Shown here in pieces: positions 35,706-45,745 of a stretch of DNA of 64,000 nucleotides. The notes under the pieces were generated by a model. That model searched no databases, was not told where the DNA came from, and was given only the letters and a program-made list of their open reading frames with translations. Origin of the DNA: a virus; IMG/VR virus record IMGVR_UViG_3300035698_016128, positions 60,120 to 124,119 of that record; one strand, 5' to 3'. The position numbers were made by a program, and so were the translations under genes. Each line of letters begins with the position of its first letter. Positions within the stretch are counted from its first letter, which is position 1.

Positions 35706-37246
35706 AGACCATACCTATTAAAATATCTGGCAACAAGGCCAGAATTCTTTGCAAATTACCATCTGCTTTGGATGACGTTCTAACCCGAAAGCTTGGATAT
35801 TACACCACAGTCATGGCTATACAGAAAAACTCCACCGGGGGTGTTATCTTCCAAGGTGGTAGGCCTCTGTTCAGACCATCACGCGAGTTAAAGACAAAAT
35901 ACGCTTACCTTGATCGTGAATTCCCTGCCGGTATGGTTAATCGTGCAGTGAAGGTCTTTAAGAAACGCGGGTACAGGGTAAAAATCCTTGATGAACGCCC
36001 AAGGCCGACAATAGACAATGATGCCGTGGCTGAGCGAATTGGTGAACTGCCGATAACCTTACGCCCCTACCAGATTGATGCTGTGACCCGCGGACTACGC
36101 AAGCCACACATGACTTTCCACATGGCTACCGGGACAGGCAAAACAATTACCTTTGGTGCAATAATTGCGGCTCTCAATCTGAAAACACTTCTGGTTGTAG
36201 ACCGCACCGACCTCGTCAAACAACACTATGACACATTAGTCTTTCTTTTTGGAGAAGAACGGGTAGGTATCATTCAGGGCAATAAGCTAGACACAGAGAA
36301 GCAAATAAACATTGCTATGGTACCGACTGTTTGCTCGAAGCTGAAGCAAGGCAATAAACTCCGAAACAAGATGATAAAATATTTGTTAAGTATTGAATAT
36401 CTTATCGGCGATGAGTGCCACCACTCACGCAGTACTACATGGAAGAGAGTCTATGTTAATTGTAAAAATGTCTTAGCCACCCACAGCTTCAGTGGCTCGC
36501 CTTGGGATCAATCATCACAAAACATTGAACTTGAATCTGTCAGTGGCCCTATTCTCTTCAAGTACACTACAAGCGATGCCATTGAAGAAGGATATTTAGC
36601 AACACCTCATATACGATTCCACAAGTACCCCGGTAACACAGATCCATGTGAGAATGGGAACATGCAAGCTGTGTACGAAAGTGCGATTGTTAACAACGAA
36701 GATCGCAACCTTGAGATCGCAATAGTTGCACAAAAAGTTTGGCAAACAACAGAGTTTCTTACTCTCATAGTAGTACAAAGGATTAAGCACGGGTATATCA
36801 TAGCTGACTATCTTCGTAGGGTCGGAATACCTGACGACGAAATTGGTTACCTTCATGGTCGCAAGGGAAAAATAATACGGGAAGAAGGCAAGAAGGAATT
36901 TGAGTCTGGGCGAACAAGGATTATGATCGTGAGCCATATCTGGAATGAGGGCATTGACATACCCGCCTGTGATGTTCTCATCAAAGCAGACGCCCTAGGA
37001 GGCGGTGCCGAAGTTAAAGAAGGAGAAGGTGTACGGGCTTACGTACAGCAGATAGGTCGCGTACTACGTAAACCAGTAGACCCAAAAACAGGCAGTATTT
37101 GTGTCACAAAGGAACATATTGTTTATGTCCATGACTTCGTTGATGCTCAGCATAGGTTTGTCGATAACTGGACTACCAATAGGTACGACACGTGCGAGAA
37201 TGAACGTGCATTTATCGTGAAAATGGACGGTGGTCCCCCTACCTAG
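35702..37246 (+). CDS. SF2 DNA helicase (UvsW/RadD-like)
   Basis: A 514-residue protein from a GTG inside the previous stop (ATTGTGA), with TAGGAGAATT upstream. Motif I MATGTGKT (about 141-148), motif II DECH (about 236-239), motif III SGSPWD (about 264), motif VI QIGRVLRKP (about 448). A roughly 100-residue N-terminal domain precedes them, as in T4 UvsW. Likely handles branched DNA or R-loops in phage recombination and replication. Confidence 0.9.
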   Translation: MKTIPIKISGNKARILCKLPSALDDVLTRKLGYYTTVMAIQKNSTGGVIFQGGRPLFRPSRELKTKYAYLDREFPAGMVNRAVKVFKKRGYRVKILDERPRPTIDNDAVAERIGELPITLRPYQIDAVTRGLRKPHMTFHMATGTGKTITFGAIIAALNLKTLLVVDRTDLVKQHYDTLVFLFGEERVGIIQGNKLDTEKQINIAMVPTVCSKLKQGNKLRNKMIKYLLSIEYLIGDECHHSRSTTWKRVYVNCKNVLATHSFSGSPWDQSSQNIELESVSGPILFKYTTSDAIEEGYLATPHIRFHKYPGNTDPCENGNMQAVYESAIVNNEDRNLEIAIVAQKVWQTTEFLTLIVVQRIKHGYIIADYLRRVGIPDDEIGYLHGRKGKIIREEGKKEFESGRTRIMIVSHIWNEGIDIPACDVLIKADALGGGAEVKEGEGVRAYVQQIGRVLRKPVDPKTGSICVTKEHIVYVHDFVDAQHRFVDNWTTNRYDTCENERAFIVKMDGGPPT

Positions 37247-37305
37247 TAAAACATCTTTATAGGACCTTTCAAAACAGGGATTTTCGCTAAGACGGGAGGG
37301 CAGTC

Positions 37306-37620
37306 ATGTATCTAATCTTTATCGTTGCATTATTCGTCTTCGTTTCCCCGGCTGATGCTGGTACAATGTTCTGTGGAGACCATATCATCTCAGAAGGTGA
37401 CAGCCAAGCCGATGTTGAACGTGCATGCGGTGATCCATACATGAAAAGTCCTGCACGGTATGTATTCCGTAAGAAAAAGAGACGGATGGTACCAATAGAG
37501 GGCGGTACATGGTACTACAATCAAGGGAGTAACGCATCAAGGAAGACTCTTAAGTTTCAAGACGGAAAGCTATTGTTGATTGAAGAAGAAGATAGGCGTG
37601 GTTGGGGATCAAGTCGCTGA
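37306..37620 (+). CDS. Secreted DUF2845-family protein
   Basis: A 104-residue protein with a signal peptide (MYLIFIVALFVFVSPADAG). The mature part has FCGDHIISEGDSQADVERAC, then GDPYMK, TWYYNQGS and LKFQDGKLLLIE, the order of DUF2845, a small periplasmic family related to SmpA/OmlA-like folds. GGGAGGGCAGTC precedes the ATG. A periplasmic role during infection is plausible. Confidence 0.75.
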   Translation: MYLIFIVALFVFVSPADAGTMFCGDHIISEGDSQADVERACGDPYMKSPARYVFRKKKRRMVPIEGGTWYYNQGSNASRKTLKFQDGKLLLIEEEDRRGWGSSR

Positions 37621-37655
37621 CTGAAACCTAGACTACAACAAGAGAGGGTAAGGAG

Positions 37656-37952
37656 ATGAAATCACGTAACACGGTGGTAATGATCCACCAAAAGGGACAG
37701 ACATCGTACCGCTACACCCACGAAATCCCCGAGTTGGGCGAGGAAAACAGGGAGGTCATCCGAATCATGGGTAGTGGCAAGAAATTCCATCTCAAACCGG
37801 GAAGCAACAAAGATCTCTGGGAGGCAGTGCTCGGCAACATCCAGAAGCTTGCAATCAAGGACAAAGGTGACATATTGAAGACTCGTGTCTACCGAGGCCA
37901 CAAAACGCCAAAGGAGGTCAAGGCGATATCGGCTAAACTTCGAAGGACGTAA
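37656..37952 (+). CDS. Unknown basic 98-residue protein
   Basis: MKSRNTVVMIHQKGQTSYRY..., basic, strand-rich start and helical end. AGGGTAAGGAG touches the ATG. Not recognised. Confidence 0.72.
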   Translation: MKSRNTVVMIHQKGQTSYRYTHEIPELGEENREVIRIMGSGKKFHLKPGSNKDLWEAVLGNIQKLAIKDKGDILKTRVYRGHKTPKEVKAISAKLRRT

Positions 37953-37998
37953 AGGCAGGTTGGAAATTCGACTTGGATGTAGACTTATGAGGCATTGA

Positions 37999-38550
37999 AT
38001 GGATTTGAAGAAATCAGAATCAGTCTTCATACGTGAACTCGGCATATACTATAACTCCACACCCTCACCAGCGAGTATCGCAAAACTTTCTTGGATATTC
38101 GAGGAAATACAAGACAGTAATTATTGCGAGCAGGATATAATTAATTATGTTGAGTTCACATACATTGTAATCAAAAGAATCAAGGACCGGTCAAGACGTG
38201 GAAGCGCCCCCTACTTTGTAGCGATACTTGCTAACAAAGAAAACTGGGCAAGGTTCCTTGATCAACTTGATGCCCAACGGGAAATAGAAAATGAGACGGG
38301 TACGGATGCAGAAGAACCAGCCCCTTCGGTATCAATGGTTGAATGGAATGACAAGCCCTATGTTAAGGTCGGGACAATTGGTAACGTTGATGTGTATTTC
38401 TCCAAAGAGGAAACCAATTTCGTCATTTGTGATTTAAATGAAATTGTGCCAAAATACATGAGGCTACCAAAGTGGAATAAGAACAACCCATCCGAGAAGA
38501 TTACCTACAAACAACTTAAAAAGCTATTGGAGAAAAAGGGGTTGCTATGA
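37999..38550 (+). CDS. Unknown 183-residue protein in the replication cluster
   Basis: MDLKKSESVFIRELGIYYNS..., a helical first half that resembles replication-accessory proteins in general layout, then an acidic linker and a beta-rich end. No motif allows a firm call. TGAGGCATTGA precedes the ATG. It lies three genes before the helicase loader. Confidence 0.72.
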   Translation: MDLKKSESVFIRELGIYYNSTPSPASIAKLSWIFEEIQDSNYCEQDIINYVEFTYIVIKRIKDRSRRGSAPYFVAILANKENWARFLDQLDAQREIENETGTDAEEPAPSVSMVEWNDKPYVKVGTIGNVDVYFSKEETNFVICDLNEIVPKYMRLPKWNKNNPSEKITYKQLKKLLEKKGLL

Positions 38551-39026
38551 ATTTCAATTTCCTTTTTAATCTATTGGCATTTATCTTTATGTGGCTGACC
38601 GGAGCCTCACGGTTCATGAACGGCTTCAAGACAATAATGATTGACTTTGACGGCGTGCTGTTCCCGACGAACGGAAAGCTTTTCGAAACAGATTTTGAAA
38701 ACAACTCAGTTCCATACACAATGATCTTATTTATTAGCTGGCTATACGAAAATGATTTTAAGGTCATCATCCATACAAGCAGGGTTATCAACAACCCCCT
38801 TCATTATTTCAAAATAAGAAAATATCTTAAAAGATATGGCATCAGGTTTGAATACATCACGGCGATAAAATTTCCAGCCCTGCTATATGTTGACGACTCA
38901 GCCGTTGTGTTCAGCACCGAATGCAAGGGGCAGGATAATAAATACTTCTTTCATTACCTTGTAGAGAAAACAGAAAGAACATTGGAAGAGAAATTGCACA
39001 AACGTAAGGACCAGTGGGGGTTCTAG
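38547..39026 (+). CDS. HAD-superfamily phosphatase-like protein
   Basis: A 159-residue protein. DFDGVLFP (residues 33-40) is HAD motif I with nucleophile D33 and acid D35, HTSR is motif II and YVDDSA resembles motif IV. A hydrophobic N-terminal segment (5-18) may be a membrane anchor, or the true start may be MNGFKTIM at codon 24. Possibly a nucleotide or polynucleotide phosphatase. Starts in an ATGA overlap. Confidence 0.72.
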   Translation: MNFNFLFNLLAFIFMWLTGASRFMNGFKTIMIDFDGVLFPTNGKLFETDFENNSVPYTMILFISWLYENDFKVIIHTSRVINNPLHYFKIRKYLKRYGIRFEYITAIKFPALLYVDDSAVVFSTECKGQDNKYFFHYLVEKTERTLEEKLHKRKDQWGF

Positions 39027-39027
39027 T

Positions 39028-39924
39028 ATGTCAGGCGAACGATCAGGGCGTTACTTAAAAGAGTTATCCCGCCTTTCTTATATAATTCAAGAGTGTGATA
39101 AGTGCGGAGGCACTGGCCTTTCGAAAGAAGGACTGTTATCGGAAGCACGCGTGACCAAGGCTTCTCTTAAAGATCTTCGTAAGGCAGAATTGAGAAGTTC
39201 AAGCAGAACGCAACGAGCCCAACAGGAATGGGTGAAGAAGAACAAGGAGAATCCACGCAACCCCGGCTTTGGACTATGTGCGTGCAAACGAAAGTCAGAA
39301 GCGTTGAGAGAAATAATCATTGCTGACATACCCCGCAAGTTCCATACCATCGTACCCGCCGACCTTGTCCCCCGCAACATAACTGTGCTTGGCGTACAGA
39401 AAATGCCGATGCAAAAATTTATCAAATGGTATACCAACAAATTCGATGAGGCCAAGAAGAACGCAATGGGCCTTAATATCTATGGCAAGTACGGTAGGGG
39501 TAAGACTTTTGCTACCCAATACATATGCACACAACTCGCCAAGCACAGGTACTCTGTTCACCACATCCCATTCTTCCAATTACTTGACCTAGTTCGATAT
39601 CCAGATAAACAACTTGATTTCCTCAGAGAAATCCTTGAAGTTGATTTCCTTGTGGTCGATGATATTGGTGCTGAACATGCATCACGCCGTGGATTCTGCG
39701 GTGAGGTTGCCTACTCACTCAGGCGGCGAATTGCAAAGAAGCGCCCTACCTGTTTCGTATTTGATGAGGGGGTACAGAAGCCAGATGAAATCCTGGGTGT
39801 GTACGGCGCACCCTTCTCAGCGGTATGCCGTGAACGCAATATGAATCTCGTATTAGCCAAGCGTGTAATTGATTCGGCAACAAGCGATAGATTTGTGAAG
39901 CGGTTCTTCCAAGGAATAACTTGA
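39028..39924 (+). CDS. DnaC-like replicative helicase loader
   Basis: A 298-residue protein. An N-terminal zinc module has C23 and C26 (CDKC) with C84 and C86 (CAC). The AAA+ domain has Walker A YGKYGRGKTF (152-161), Walker B LVVDDIGAE (about 207-215) and an arginine-finger region near the end. This matches DnaC/DnaI-type loaders of phages and plasmids. It lies directly before the DnaB-like helicase it would load. Confidence 0.87.
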   Translation: MSGERSGRYLKELSRLSYIIQECDKCGGTGLSKEGLLSEARVTKASLKDLRKAELRSSSRTQRAQQEWVKKNKENPRNPGFGLCACKRKSEALREIIIADIPRKFHTIVPADLVPRNITVLGVQKMPMQKFIKWYTNKFDEAKKNAMGLNIYGKYGRGKTFATQYICTQLAKHRYSVHHIPFFQLLDLVRYPDKQLDFLREILEVDFLVVDDIGAEHASRRGFCGEVAYSLRRRIAKKRPTCFVFDEGVQKPDEILGVYGAPFSAVCRERNMNLVLAKRVIDSATSDRFVKRFFQGIT

Positions 39925-39934
39925 AAGGTAACCA

Positions 39935-41263
39935 ATGAGTAGTGCGAACGTTGAGCGAGACGTATTAGCTACACTCCTAGTTGATCAATCAATCTTGACC
40001 AAAATGGGAACAAAGCTAAAAACAGAACATCTCACAGTTCCATATTTGAGATGGATATACAAGAAGCTTTCACGCTTTGAAGCGAAGTACGGTGACTTGC
40101 CCAAGGTTTCATATTTTGTAAGAGAAATTGCAAAGGATAAGAGACTATCTAGGGAAGAGAAGGAACGATACGAAAGACTTGTGCGCCGGTTGTACAGAAG
40201 AAAGATCTCAAAGGGTTCAAAGTTATATGCCCTCGAAGAAGTTGAGAGGTTTGCCGCCAAGCAACAGGTCATGCTAAGTATAGAAAAAAGTCTTGATAGG
40301 CTTGAGCGTGACGAGTTGGAAGAGGCAGTTGGAGAACTCACATCAACCGCAAGGATACGTTCATCAGAACGAGACTTTGAAATATCAAATTGGGGTACCG
40401 GCTGGAAGGAACGCCAGCAGTTCAGAAAACTTTGGAAGAAAGATCCCGCCGCAGTAGGTATCATTCCCTTTCCATGGGACGGTCTCAACAAAATCATTCA
40501 CGGGATTCAGCGCAAAGAAGTATGCACCATAGCCGCTACCACGAACGTCGGCAAATCAATTGCAATCATGCTGTGCGGTAGGTATGCATTCACTGATGGA
40601 AAGAAAGTTCTACATATAGAAATTGAGGACAGCAAGGAATTGATTGAGCGCAGGTATGATTCTTCAATACTTGGGGTATCCTCTGAAGCATTGAAGACCT
40701 TTTCGTTAAGCAAGGGCCAGAGAAGAAAGATTAATGAGAAGGTAAAGTTTATCCGTAGCGCACTTGGTGATAATCTTATAGTTGCCAAATGCTACCCCCG
40801 TAAATCAAGTATCATAACGATAGATAGAATCCTTTGGGAACTTGAACAGCAGGGTTGGAAGCCTGACTTCGTAGTCATCGATCACGCTGACGTTATGGCC
40901 CCATCAGAAAAACAAGATCAATACCGTCTTGATCAGGGCGTTGTATATTGGGATTTAAATACATTAGCTGACATGCGCAAGCTTCCCATACTCACAGCCA
41001 CACAGGTGAAGGTTGGGTTCAAGGGGAAACGTGCAACAGCGGAGGCACTATCAGAAGCGTATGACAAGGCACGGATTTTGAATATGATTCTCACCCTGAA
41101 TCAACCTGACGAATCATCCCCCGAAATGGCCCTGTTTGTTGCCAAGAATCGTGATGGTCCAAAGGGTGCAGTCATACCACTCATTGCAAGATTTAATATG
41201 ATGAGACTATATGAGGCTAGGTTCATTAAAGGCGCAGTAACAGAGGAGGATGAAGATGAGTAA
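39935..41263 (+). CDS. DnaB-like replicative helicase
   Basis: A 442-residue RecA-fold helicase. Helical N-terminal domain (1-145), then Walker A TTNVGKS (about 202-208), Walker B FVVIDHADV (about 307-315), and an ATQVK sensor-like motif. Unwinds the fork and recruits the DnaG-like primase at 43432. GAAAGGTAACCA precedes the ATG. Confidence 0.88.
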   Translation: MSSANVERDVLATLLVDQSILTKMGTKLKTEHLTVPYLRWIYKKLSRFEAKYGDLPKVSYFVREIAKDKRLSREEKERYERLVRRLYRRKISKGSKLYALEEVERFAAKQQVMLSIEKSLDRLERDELEEAVGELTSTARIRSSERDFEISNWGTGWKERQQFRKLWKKDPAAVGIIPFPWDGLNKIIHGIQRKEVCTIAATTNVGKSIAIMLCGRYAFTDGKKVLHIEIEDSKELIERRYDSSILGVSSEALKTFSLSKGQRRKINEKVKFIRSALGDNLIVAKCYPRKSSIITIDRILWELEQQGWKPDFVVIDHADVMAPSEKQDQYRLDQGVVYWDLNTLADMRKLPILTATQVKVGFKGKRATAEALSEAYDKARILNMILTLNQPDESSPEMALFVAKNRDGPKGAVIPLIARFNMMRLYEARFIKGAVTEEDEDE

Positions 41264-41681
41264 GAAACCTAGGAAATTTAAGGCTCCAAGCAAGCGCCCC
41301 ATGTCAACAGTAAAGGCAGGGGGTGGTACCAAGTATGATCCAATGCAAGATTTTTTCCAAAAGACAATGGAACAGGTTGAGCAACGGGTTCGCATTGCAG
41401 AGATGAAATCTCAAATGGCTACCGATAAGCTTGAAGGTGCGCTTGATGCAATCAAAGCGAATCAGGCAGTCATGCAATTGCTTGTTGGCAAAAGCGGATT
41501 GTATACCGCTGAGCAATTTCAATTTGAATTTGCCAAATATGTAGAAGAGGAACTCGGCATAGTTGAGGATGGCAAAATCAAAGGTGCTGTGTTTGTCAAC
41601 TTTTTCAACGTTGGAGCGATGGCGCCGGTCACAAGCGCAGTAGCCGAGCATGATGGCAAGGGTCCTGTATTTTTTCAATAA
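41256..41681 (+). CDS. Unknown 141-residue protein
   Basis: Start MSKKPRKFKAPSKRPMS is favoured because AGAGGAGGATGAAG gives normal spacing; an ATG two codons upstream touches the site. Basic head, helical middle, beta-rich end. Not recognised. Confidence 0.74.
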   Translation: MSKKPRKFKAPSKRPMSTVKAGGGTKYDPMQDFFQKTMEQVEQRVRIAEMKSQMATDKLEGALDAIKANQAVMQLLVGKSGLYTAEQFQFEFAKYVEEELGIVEDGKIKGAVFVNFFNVGAMAPVTSAVAEHDGKGPVFFQ

Positions 41682-41693
41682 TGGAGGGGTATC

Positions 41694-43442
41694 ATGAAAA
41701 TAGTAAAAATCGTAAAAGACATTGATCTCAGTAAGCTCATTGGCACCAACAAAAAACTGAAGGCAGGAAGGTCGTATTTATTCTCTGATCTCTTAGTGGG
41801 CCAGTTAAGCTATATAATCCCAGAGAATATCGGCGTAGCCCTCGATATTAGCGCCATGTACAATGGATACAAAGGAGAAGACCTCAGCGATAAAACTCTT
41901 CTGTGCTGGCGGCACGGTGGCATCGGCGACCTCATGTTTATGATGCCCCCCTTGAGACTGCTGAAGAAGAAATACCCCACATGCAAACTCGTAGTTGCGG
42001 TTGGCGCAAAGTACATAGACATATGGAGAAATATACCATACATAGATGAAGTACATCAGCTTCCAATAGATTCGGATATTCTCAAAGCGGCCGACTACCA
42101 TCTCCACTTCGAACAGATTATTGAGGGAAGCAAGAAGGCAGAAGCCATGAACGCCTATGACTTGTTTCTTGAACGGTTTGGATTCAATTCGGAGGAGGTA
42201 CCCAGTGCAGAAAAGCGCCCCGATATATTCTTTACCACAAAAGAGAAATTGGATGCTGACGCTTTGATGCACAGCGTCAAGTTCAACAACGGAATTACCG
42301 TGGTGGGGCTACAGCTATCCGCAAGCACACCGCTTCGCTCCTTCCCCCATCAGAAAAACTATCTGCTAATCAAAGAATTGGTAAGCCGGGGTATTGCCGT
42401 GATATTATTCGGCGGTCCTGCGCAGATCAAAATGGCAGAGAACATCATGGCAACATTAATCGGCGAAGAACTTCCCGACATTGAAGTCAACGGAGTAACA
42501 TACAAGACAGAAGAGTTGGTGATAAACCTTCCCGGTATGCGATTTTCATTACGGCAATCAATGACTATCGTTGCTCACTGCAACGTCATGGTATGCCCTG
42601 ACAGTTCAATGATACACATATCTGCTGGCATTGGGGTGCCTGTGGTGGGTCTGTACGGGCCGTTTCCTTCTGAGCTACGTATGAAGTACTACTACAACGC
42701 AATTGCCCTTGATGCCAGTACTGCGTGCTCCCCCTGCTTCACTCACACGCATGCGGGTTGCCCGAAGGGGGTACCGTCACCATGCTTCAGCCTGATTGAG
42801 ATTGAACAGATATTAATTGCAATCAATGTCCTGCTCAGCAAGACAAAGCAATGTGCTATGGCAGAAATGGATAAATACAGAAAGAATAAGTTCGCAAATA
42901 TGCTAACCCACTGCGATGACTATCTCACAGGGCATGGGATTGATTTCGGAAGCGGCTACTCTGCATGGCGGTATGAAGATGGTAAGAGAAAGTATGATTG
43001 CATGACAATCGACTTCAACCCGCTGTGCGAACCCGATACGATATTTGATTTCATGGACCCGGTCTTCGTACAAGACAAGCCACCCGAAGGTAAGGAGCTT
43101 GATTATGTTATTTCAAGCTTCAGCGTCAACACAGAGGCACAGCTTACACGAGTCATTGATATGGCCGATACATTGCTTGCCGTAGGCGGTCACCTCATTC
43201 TGTACATAGGTGACAGCAGGTTAACACAGAGCATTGATAACTCCGACGGACTTATGTCGAAGCAAATGGCCGACTACATGCGCAGTGAATTGACTCACGA
43301 GCAGATTGTCGATGCGGTATCCAAAAGAAAATATATGCAAGCCCACGAAGTATTGCCTACTGCAAAATTGACAGATGAAGATTTCGAGCCCATCAGTTCA
43401 AACTTCGGAATCCTTACAGTGTGGAAAAAGTATGCCGACTAA
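41694..43442 (+). CDS. GT9 (heptosyltransferase-like) glycosyltransferase fused to a SAM methyltransferase-like domain
   Basis: A 582-residue two-domain protein. Residues about 60-385 follow the glycosyltransferase 9 family: WRHGGIGDLMFMMP near the start, VCPDSSMIHISAGIGVPVVG (about 300-320), GPFPSELR, then the CSPCF...GC...C cluster typical of bacterial heptosyltransferases. Residues about 413-582 look like a class I methyltransferase: GIDFGSGYSAW, TIDFNP, LDYVISSFSV. It may modify a sugar on lipopolysaccharide or on phage DNA or protein. The gene sits in the replication cluster, after GGAGGGGTATC. Confidence 0.82.
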   Translation: MKIVKIVKDIDLSKLIGTNKKLKAGRSYLFSDLLVGQLSYIIPENIGVALDISAMYNGYKGEDLSDKTLLCWRHGGIGDLMFMMPPLRLLKKKYPTCKLVVAVGAKYIDIWRNIPYIDEVHQLPIDSDILKAADYHLHFEQIIEGSKKAEAMNAYDLFLERFGFNSEEVPSAEKRPDIFFTTKEKLDADALMHSVKFNNGITVVGLQLSASTPLRSFPHQKNYLLIKELVSRGIAVILFGGPAQIKMAENIMATLIGEELPDIEVNGVTYKTEELVINLPGMRFSLRQSMTIVAHCNVMVCPDSSMIHISAGIGVPVVGLYGPFPSELRMKYYYNAIALDASTACSPCFTHTHAGCPKGVPSPCFSLIEIEQILIAINVLLSKTKQCAMAEMDKYRKNKFANMLTHCDDYLTGHGIDFGSGYSAWRYEDGKRKYDCMTIDFNPLCEPDTIFDFMDPVFVQDKPPEGKELDYVISSFSVNTEAQLTRVIDMADTLLAVGGHLILYIGDSRLTQSIDNSDGLMSKQMADYMRSELTHEQIVDAVSKRKYMQAHEVLPTAKLTDEDFEPISSNFGILTVWKKYAD

Positions 43443-44499
43443 TGCAATAATCTGTAAGCGAGGGGCTTCAAAGTATAAAGCCCCTAAGGATGTACCTGCA
43501 ACCCTAAAACGCCTCGGGGTAGAATTTGTTCCCGCCAGCACAGGTGCGGAATTACGCATGGATTGCATTGATCCGTCATGCCCCAACCCAAAGAAACATC
43601 TGTACATGAATAAGAAAACTGGGCTGTTCATCTGTCACCGCTGTGGATTAACGGGCAACATTCTAGTACTGGTTAAGATTGTAAAGAAGGTTACAATCTC
43701 TACAGCTAGGTTGATGATCTTCGGTGAGGAAGTATCCTGGGCTCCTACCATGGCCGACCTTCGAAAACGTATTGCCGAAATGCCTGAGCTGGAAACAGAC
43801 ATCGAGCAGACGTTTGGCCTTAAGGTTATCATCAATCCTCCGCCGGGAAGCAAGGGCATAAAGAAAAAACTTTTCCCGAAGATCCTCAACGAACGAAAGA
43901 TACCATATAGTCTTGCCAAGGAGATGGACGTTCGCATGTGCCACACCGAACGATATACCAACAGGTTGATATTTCCTTTCAAATGTAACGGCAATAAGAG
44001 CTTCGTTGCATACAGGACAAACGAGTACCAGAAACCCAAAACCCTTAACCCTTTTGGGTCAGAAAACGAACACCTACTTTACCCCTTCGATTGGGCGCAG
44101 GAAAAAGGCCCAAATTCCAATGACTTAATAGTTGTCGAAGGTATATTTGACTGTTTGCGAATACTTTTGTATAATTATTGTAGTGTTGCACTTCTGAAGA
44201 GCTACCTTAGCGAAGAACAAGCAATACTCCTGAATCAAAGTAAATGCAAACGCATAATTTTTATTCTGGATGGCGATGTGCCACCGGAAAGGTATGAGCG
44301 CAATGCAAAGAATGTTTCCCTTATCACAGAACGTCCTACCTTCTTCTCACCAATCAGTGACGAATGGAAAGACCCTGATCAATTCTCACTAGAGGAATTG
44401 GAGCACCATATTGCTATGGCTAGGCCAGCCGGTCGTGAATTCAGAGTAAGATCCAAGTTAGCAAAAATTCGCAAAAGCACTCGGCATACTATGGCGTGA
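43432..44499 (+). CDS. DnaG-like primase
   Basis: A 355-residue protein. A zinc-binding start (C45, C50, C68, C71; LFICHRCG) is followed by a TOPRIM domain: VVEGIFDCLR (about 232-241) and FILDGDV (about 277-283). Shorter than bacterial DnaG; the helicase-binding C-terminal domain is reduced. Lays RNA primers for the DnaE-type polymerase. Overlaps the previous gene by 11 bases. Confidence 0.85.
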   Translation: MPTNAIICKRGASKYKAPKDVPATLKRLGVEFVPASTGAELRMDCIDPSCPNPKKHLYMNKKTGLFICHRCGLTGNILVLVKIVKKVTISTARLMIFGEEVSWAPTMADLRKRIAEMPELETDIEQTFGLKVIINPPPGSKGIKKKLFPKILNERKIPYSLAKEMDVRMCHTERYTNRLIFPFKCNGNKSFVAYRTNEYQKPKTLNPFGSENEHLLYPFDWAQEKGPNSNDLIVVEGIFDCLRILLYNYCSVALLKSYLSEEQAILLNQSKCKRIIFILDGDVPPERYERNAKNVSLITERPTFFSPISDEWKDPDQFSLEELEHHIAMARPAGREFRVRSKLAKIRKSTRHTMA

Positions 44500-44505
44500 A
44501 CGGCA

Positions 44506-44511
44506 TATAAT
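44506..44511 (+). promoter_or_regulatory. Possible -10 box before the hyperacidic gene
   Basis: TATAAT lies about 60 bases upstream of the ATG, but no good -35 element is seen at 16-18 bases. Weak evidence. Confidence 0.3.
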
Positions 44512-44569
44512 AAAGTGAACGGGGTGTGCAAAGAACATAGCAATAAACCAGAGTAAAAAGGAGAGTATC

Positions 44570-45700
44570 ATGGCACGTAAGAAGAAGGATGAGGAAAAGA
44601 AAAAGAAAGAAGAGGAACTGGAGGAAAGCGAATGTCCTGAGTTCGGTAACCCCGATGAGGAGGACGATGCCTGTCAGTCATGCGAGGCGCTGAAAGCATG
44701 CAAGAAGCAGAAGAAGAAGAAACTCGCCGAAGAAGAAGAACCCGACGATGACGATGAAGGGGACGACGATCTCGAAGAAGGTGATGACGAAGATGGCGAC
44801 GATGGGGATGACGACGCCGACGACGAAAACACCGACGACGATGAGGACGATGACGATGATGATGACACCGACGGGGACGAGGACAGCGAAAAAGAAGGCG
44901 ATGACGATCCGGACGATGAAGACGACGAAGACTCGGGCGACGATTCGGGTGAGGCCGACGACGGCGACGATGACGATGATGACGGCGATGATGGCGATGA
45001 TGAAGAGGACGGCGATGGCGATGATGACGATGATGAAGAAGAGCCGCCGCCTCCCAAGAAGAAAAAGGGTAAGAAGAAAATTCAGGTCGACAAATCGGTG
45101 AAGAAAACCAAGGAAGAGAAACCCGCAAGGAAAGAGGGAAAGAAGGAGGACGAGACGATGGCGAAGAAAGGTAAGACGGCGAAGCCCGCCAAGAAGCGTG
45201 AATCGGCCCCGCGAACGCCGATGATTGAAGGAACCCACATCCCCGAGGGGTTCGAGAAGATGATGGCGCTCCTGGAGAAGCGCGGTGAACTTTCGAACAA
45301 GGCCACGGCAACGGTCGTGAAATTCAAGGACGCTCGTATCGGCTCCTTCGTCCGGGGTACGGGCAACGCAGACCGTGCGCGGTTCATCATTTATCGCTCT
45401 GGGGACTGGAAATGCCCCTCCGAATTGGATGCTATGAACAGCGAGAACACCCGGCACAACAGTGAACTGATCGTTACGATCCCGGCCCGGTCCCAGGTCA
45501 AGACCACCAAGGCCATCCTGGAACTGGTCGAGAGCAACATGGCTTCCTTCCGCGCCAAGGCTCCCAAGAAGAAAGCGCCTCCGGCGGAACCCAAGAAGGA
45601 TGTAAAGAAGGCTGGCAAGGCGAAGAAGGCCGCGGAGACGGACGATCCCCCGCCTACCGGGAAGAGCAAGAAGAAGAAGGGCAAGAAAAGCAAAAAGTAA
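44570..45700 (+). CDS. Hyperacidic protein with Cys motif and basic C-terminal region
   Basis: A 376-residue protein. A basic start (ARKKKDEEKKKKEE), a Cys group (ECPEF...ACQSCEALKAC), about 110 residues of nearly pure Asp/Glu, a Lys/Pro stretch, then a folded domain (residues about 220-325, GFEKMMALLEKRGELSNKAT...) and a KKAGKAKKAA-type tail. The extreme charge pattern suggests DNA mimicry, a chaperone-like or nucleoprotein role, but none is shown. AAAAGGAGAGTATC precedes the ATG. Confidence 0.8.
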   Translation: MARKKKDEEKKKKEEELEESECPEFGNPDEEDDACQSCEALKACKKQKKKKLAEEEEPDDDDEGDDDLEEGDDEDGDDGDDDADDENTDDDEDDDDDDDTDGDEDSEKEGDDDPDDEDDEDSGDDSGEADDGDDDDDDGDDGDDEEDGDGDDDDDEEEPPPPKKKKGKKKIQVDKSVKKTKEEKPARKEGKKEDETMAKKGKTAKPAKKRESAPRTPMIEGTHIPEGFEKMMALLEKRGELSNKATATVVKFKDARIGSFVRGTGNADRARFIIYRSGDWKCPSELDAMNSENTRHNSELIVTIPARSQVKTTKAILELVESNMASFRAKAPKKKAPPAEPKKDVKKAGKAKKAAETDDPPPTGKSKKKKGKKSKK

Positions 45701-45737
45701 GGGGAAGCATTTAAATCCCCCCGGTGCTTCACCTTAC
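45697..45737 (+). terminator. Terminator-like hairpin after the hyperacidic gene
   Basis: GTAAGG-GAAGCA pairs with TGCTTC-CCTTAC across the stop codon; TGAAAAAAG follows, so it lacks a T-run on the plus strand. It may instead regulate mRNA ends. Confidence 0.45.
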
Positions 45738-45745
45738 TGAAAAAA

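Noticed and set aside
44568-45457. Several long antisense frames of Ser, His/Arg or Val/Ile
   Set aside because: Shadows of the hyperacidic gene's GAC/GAT/GAA codons; no ribosome sites.
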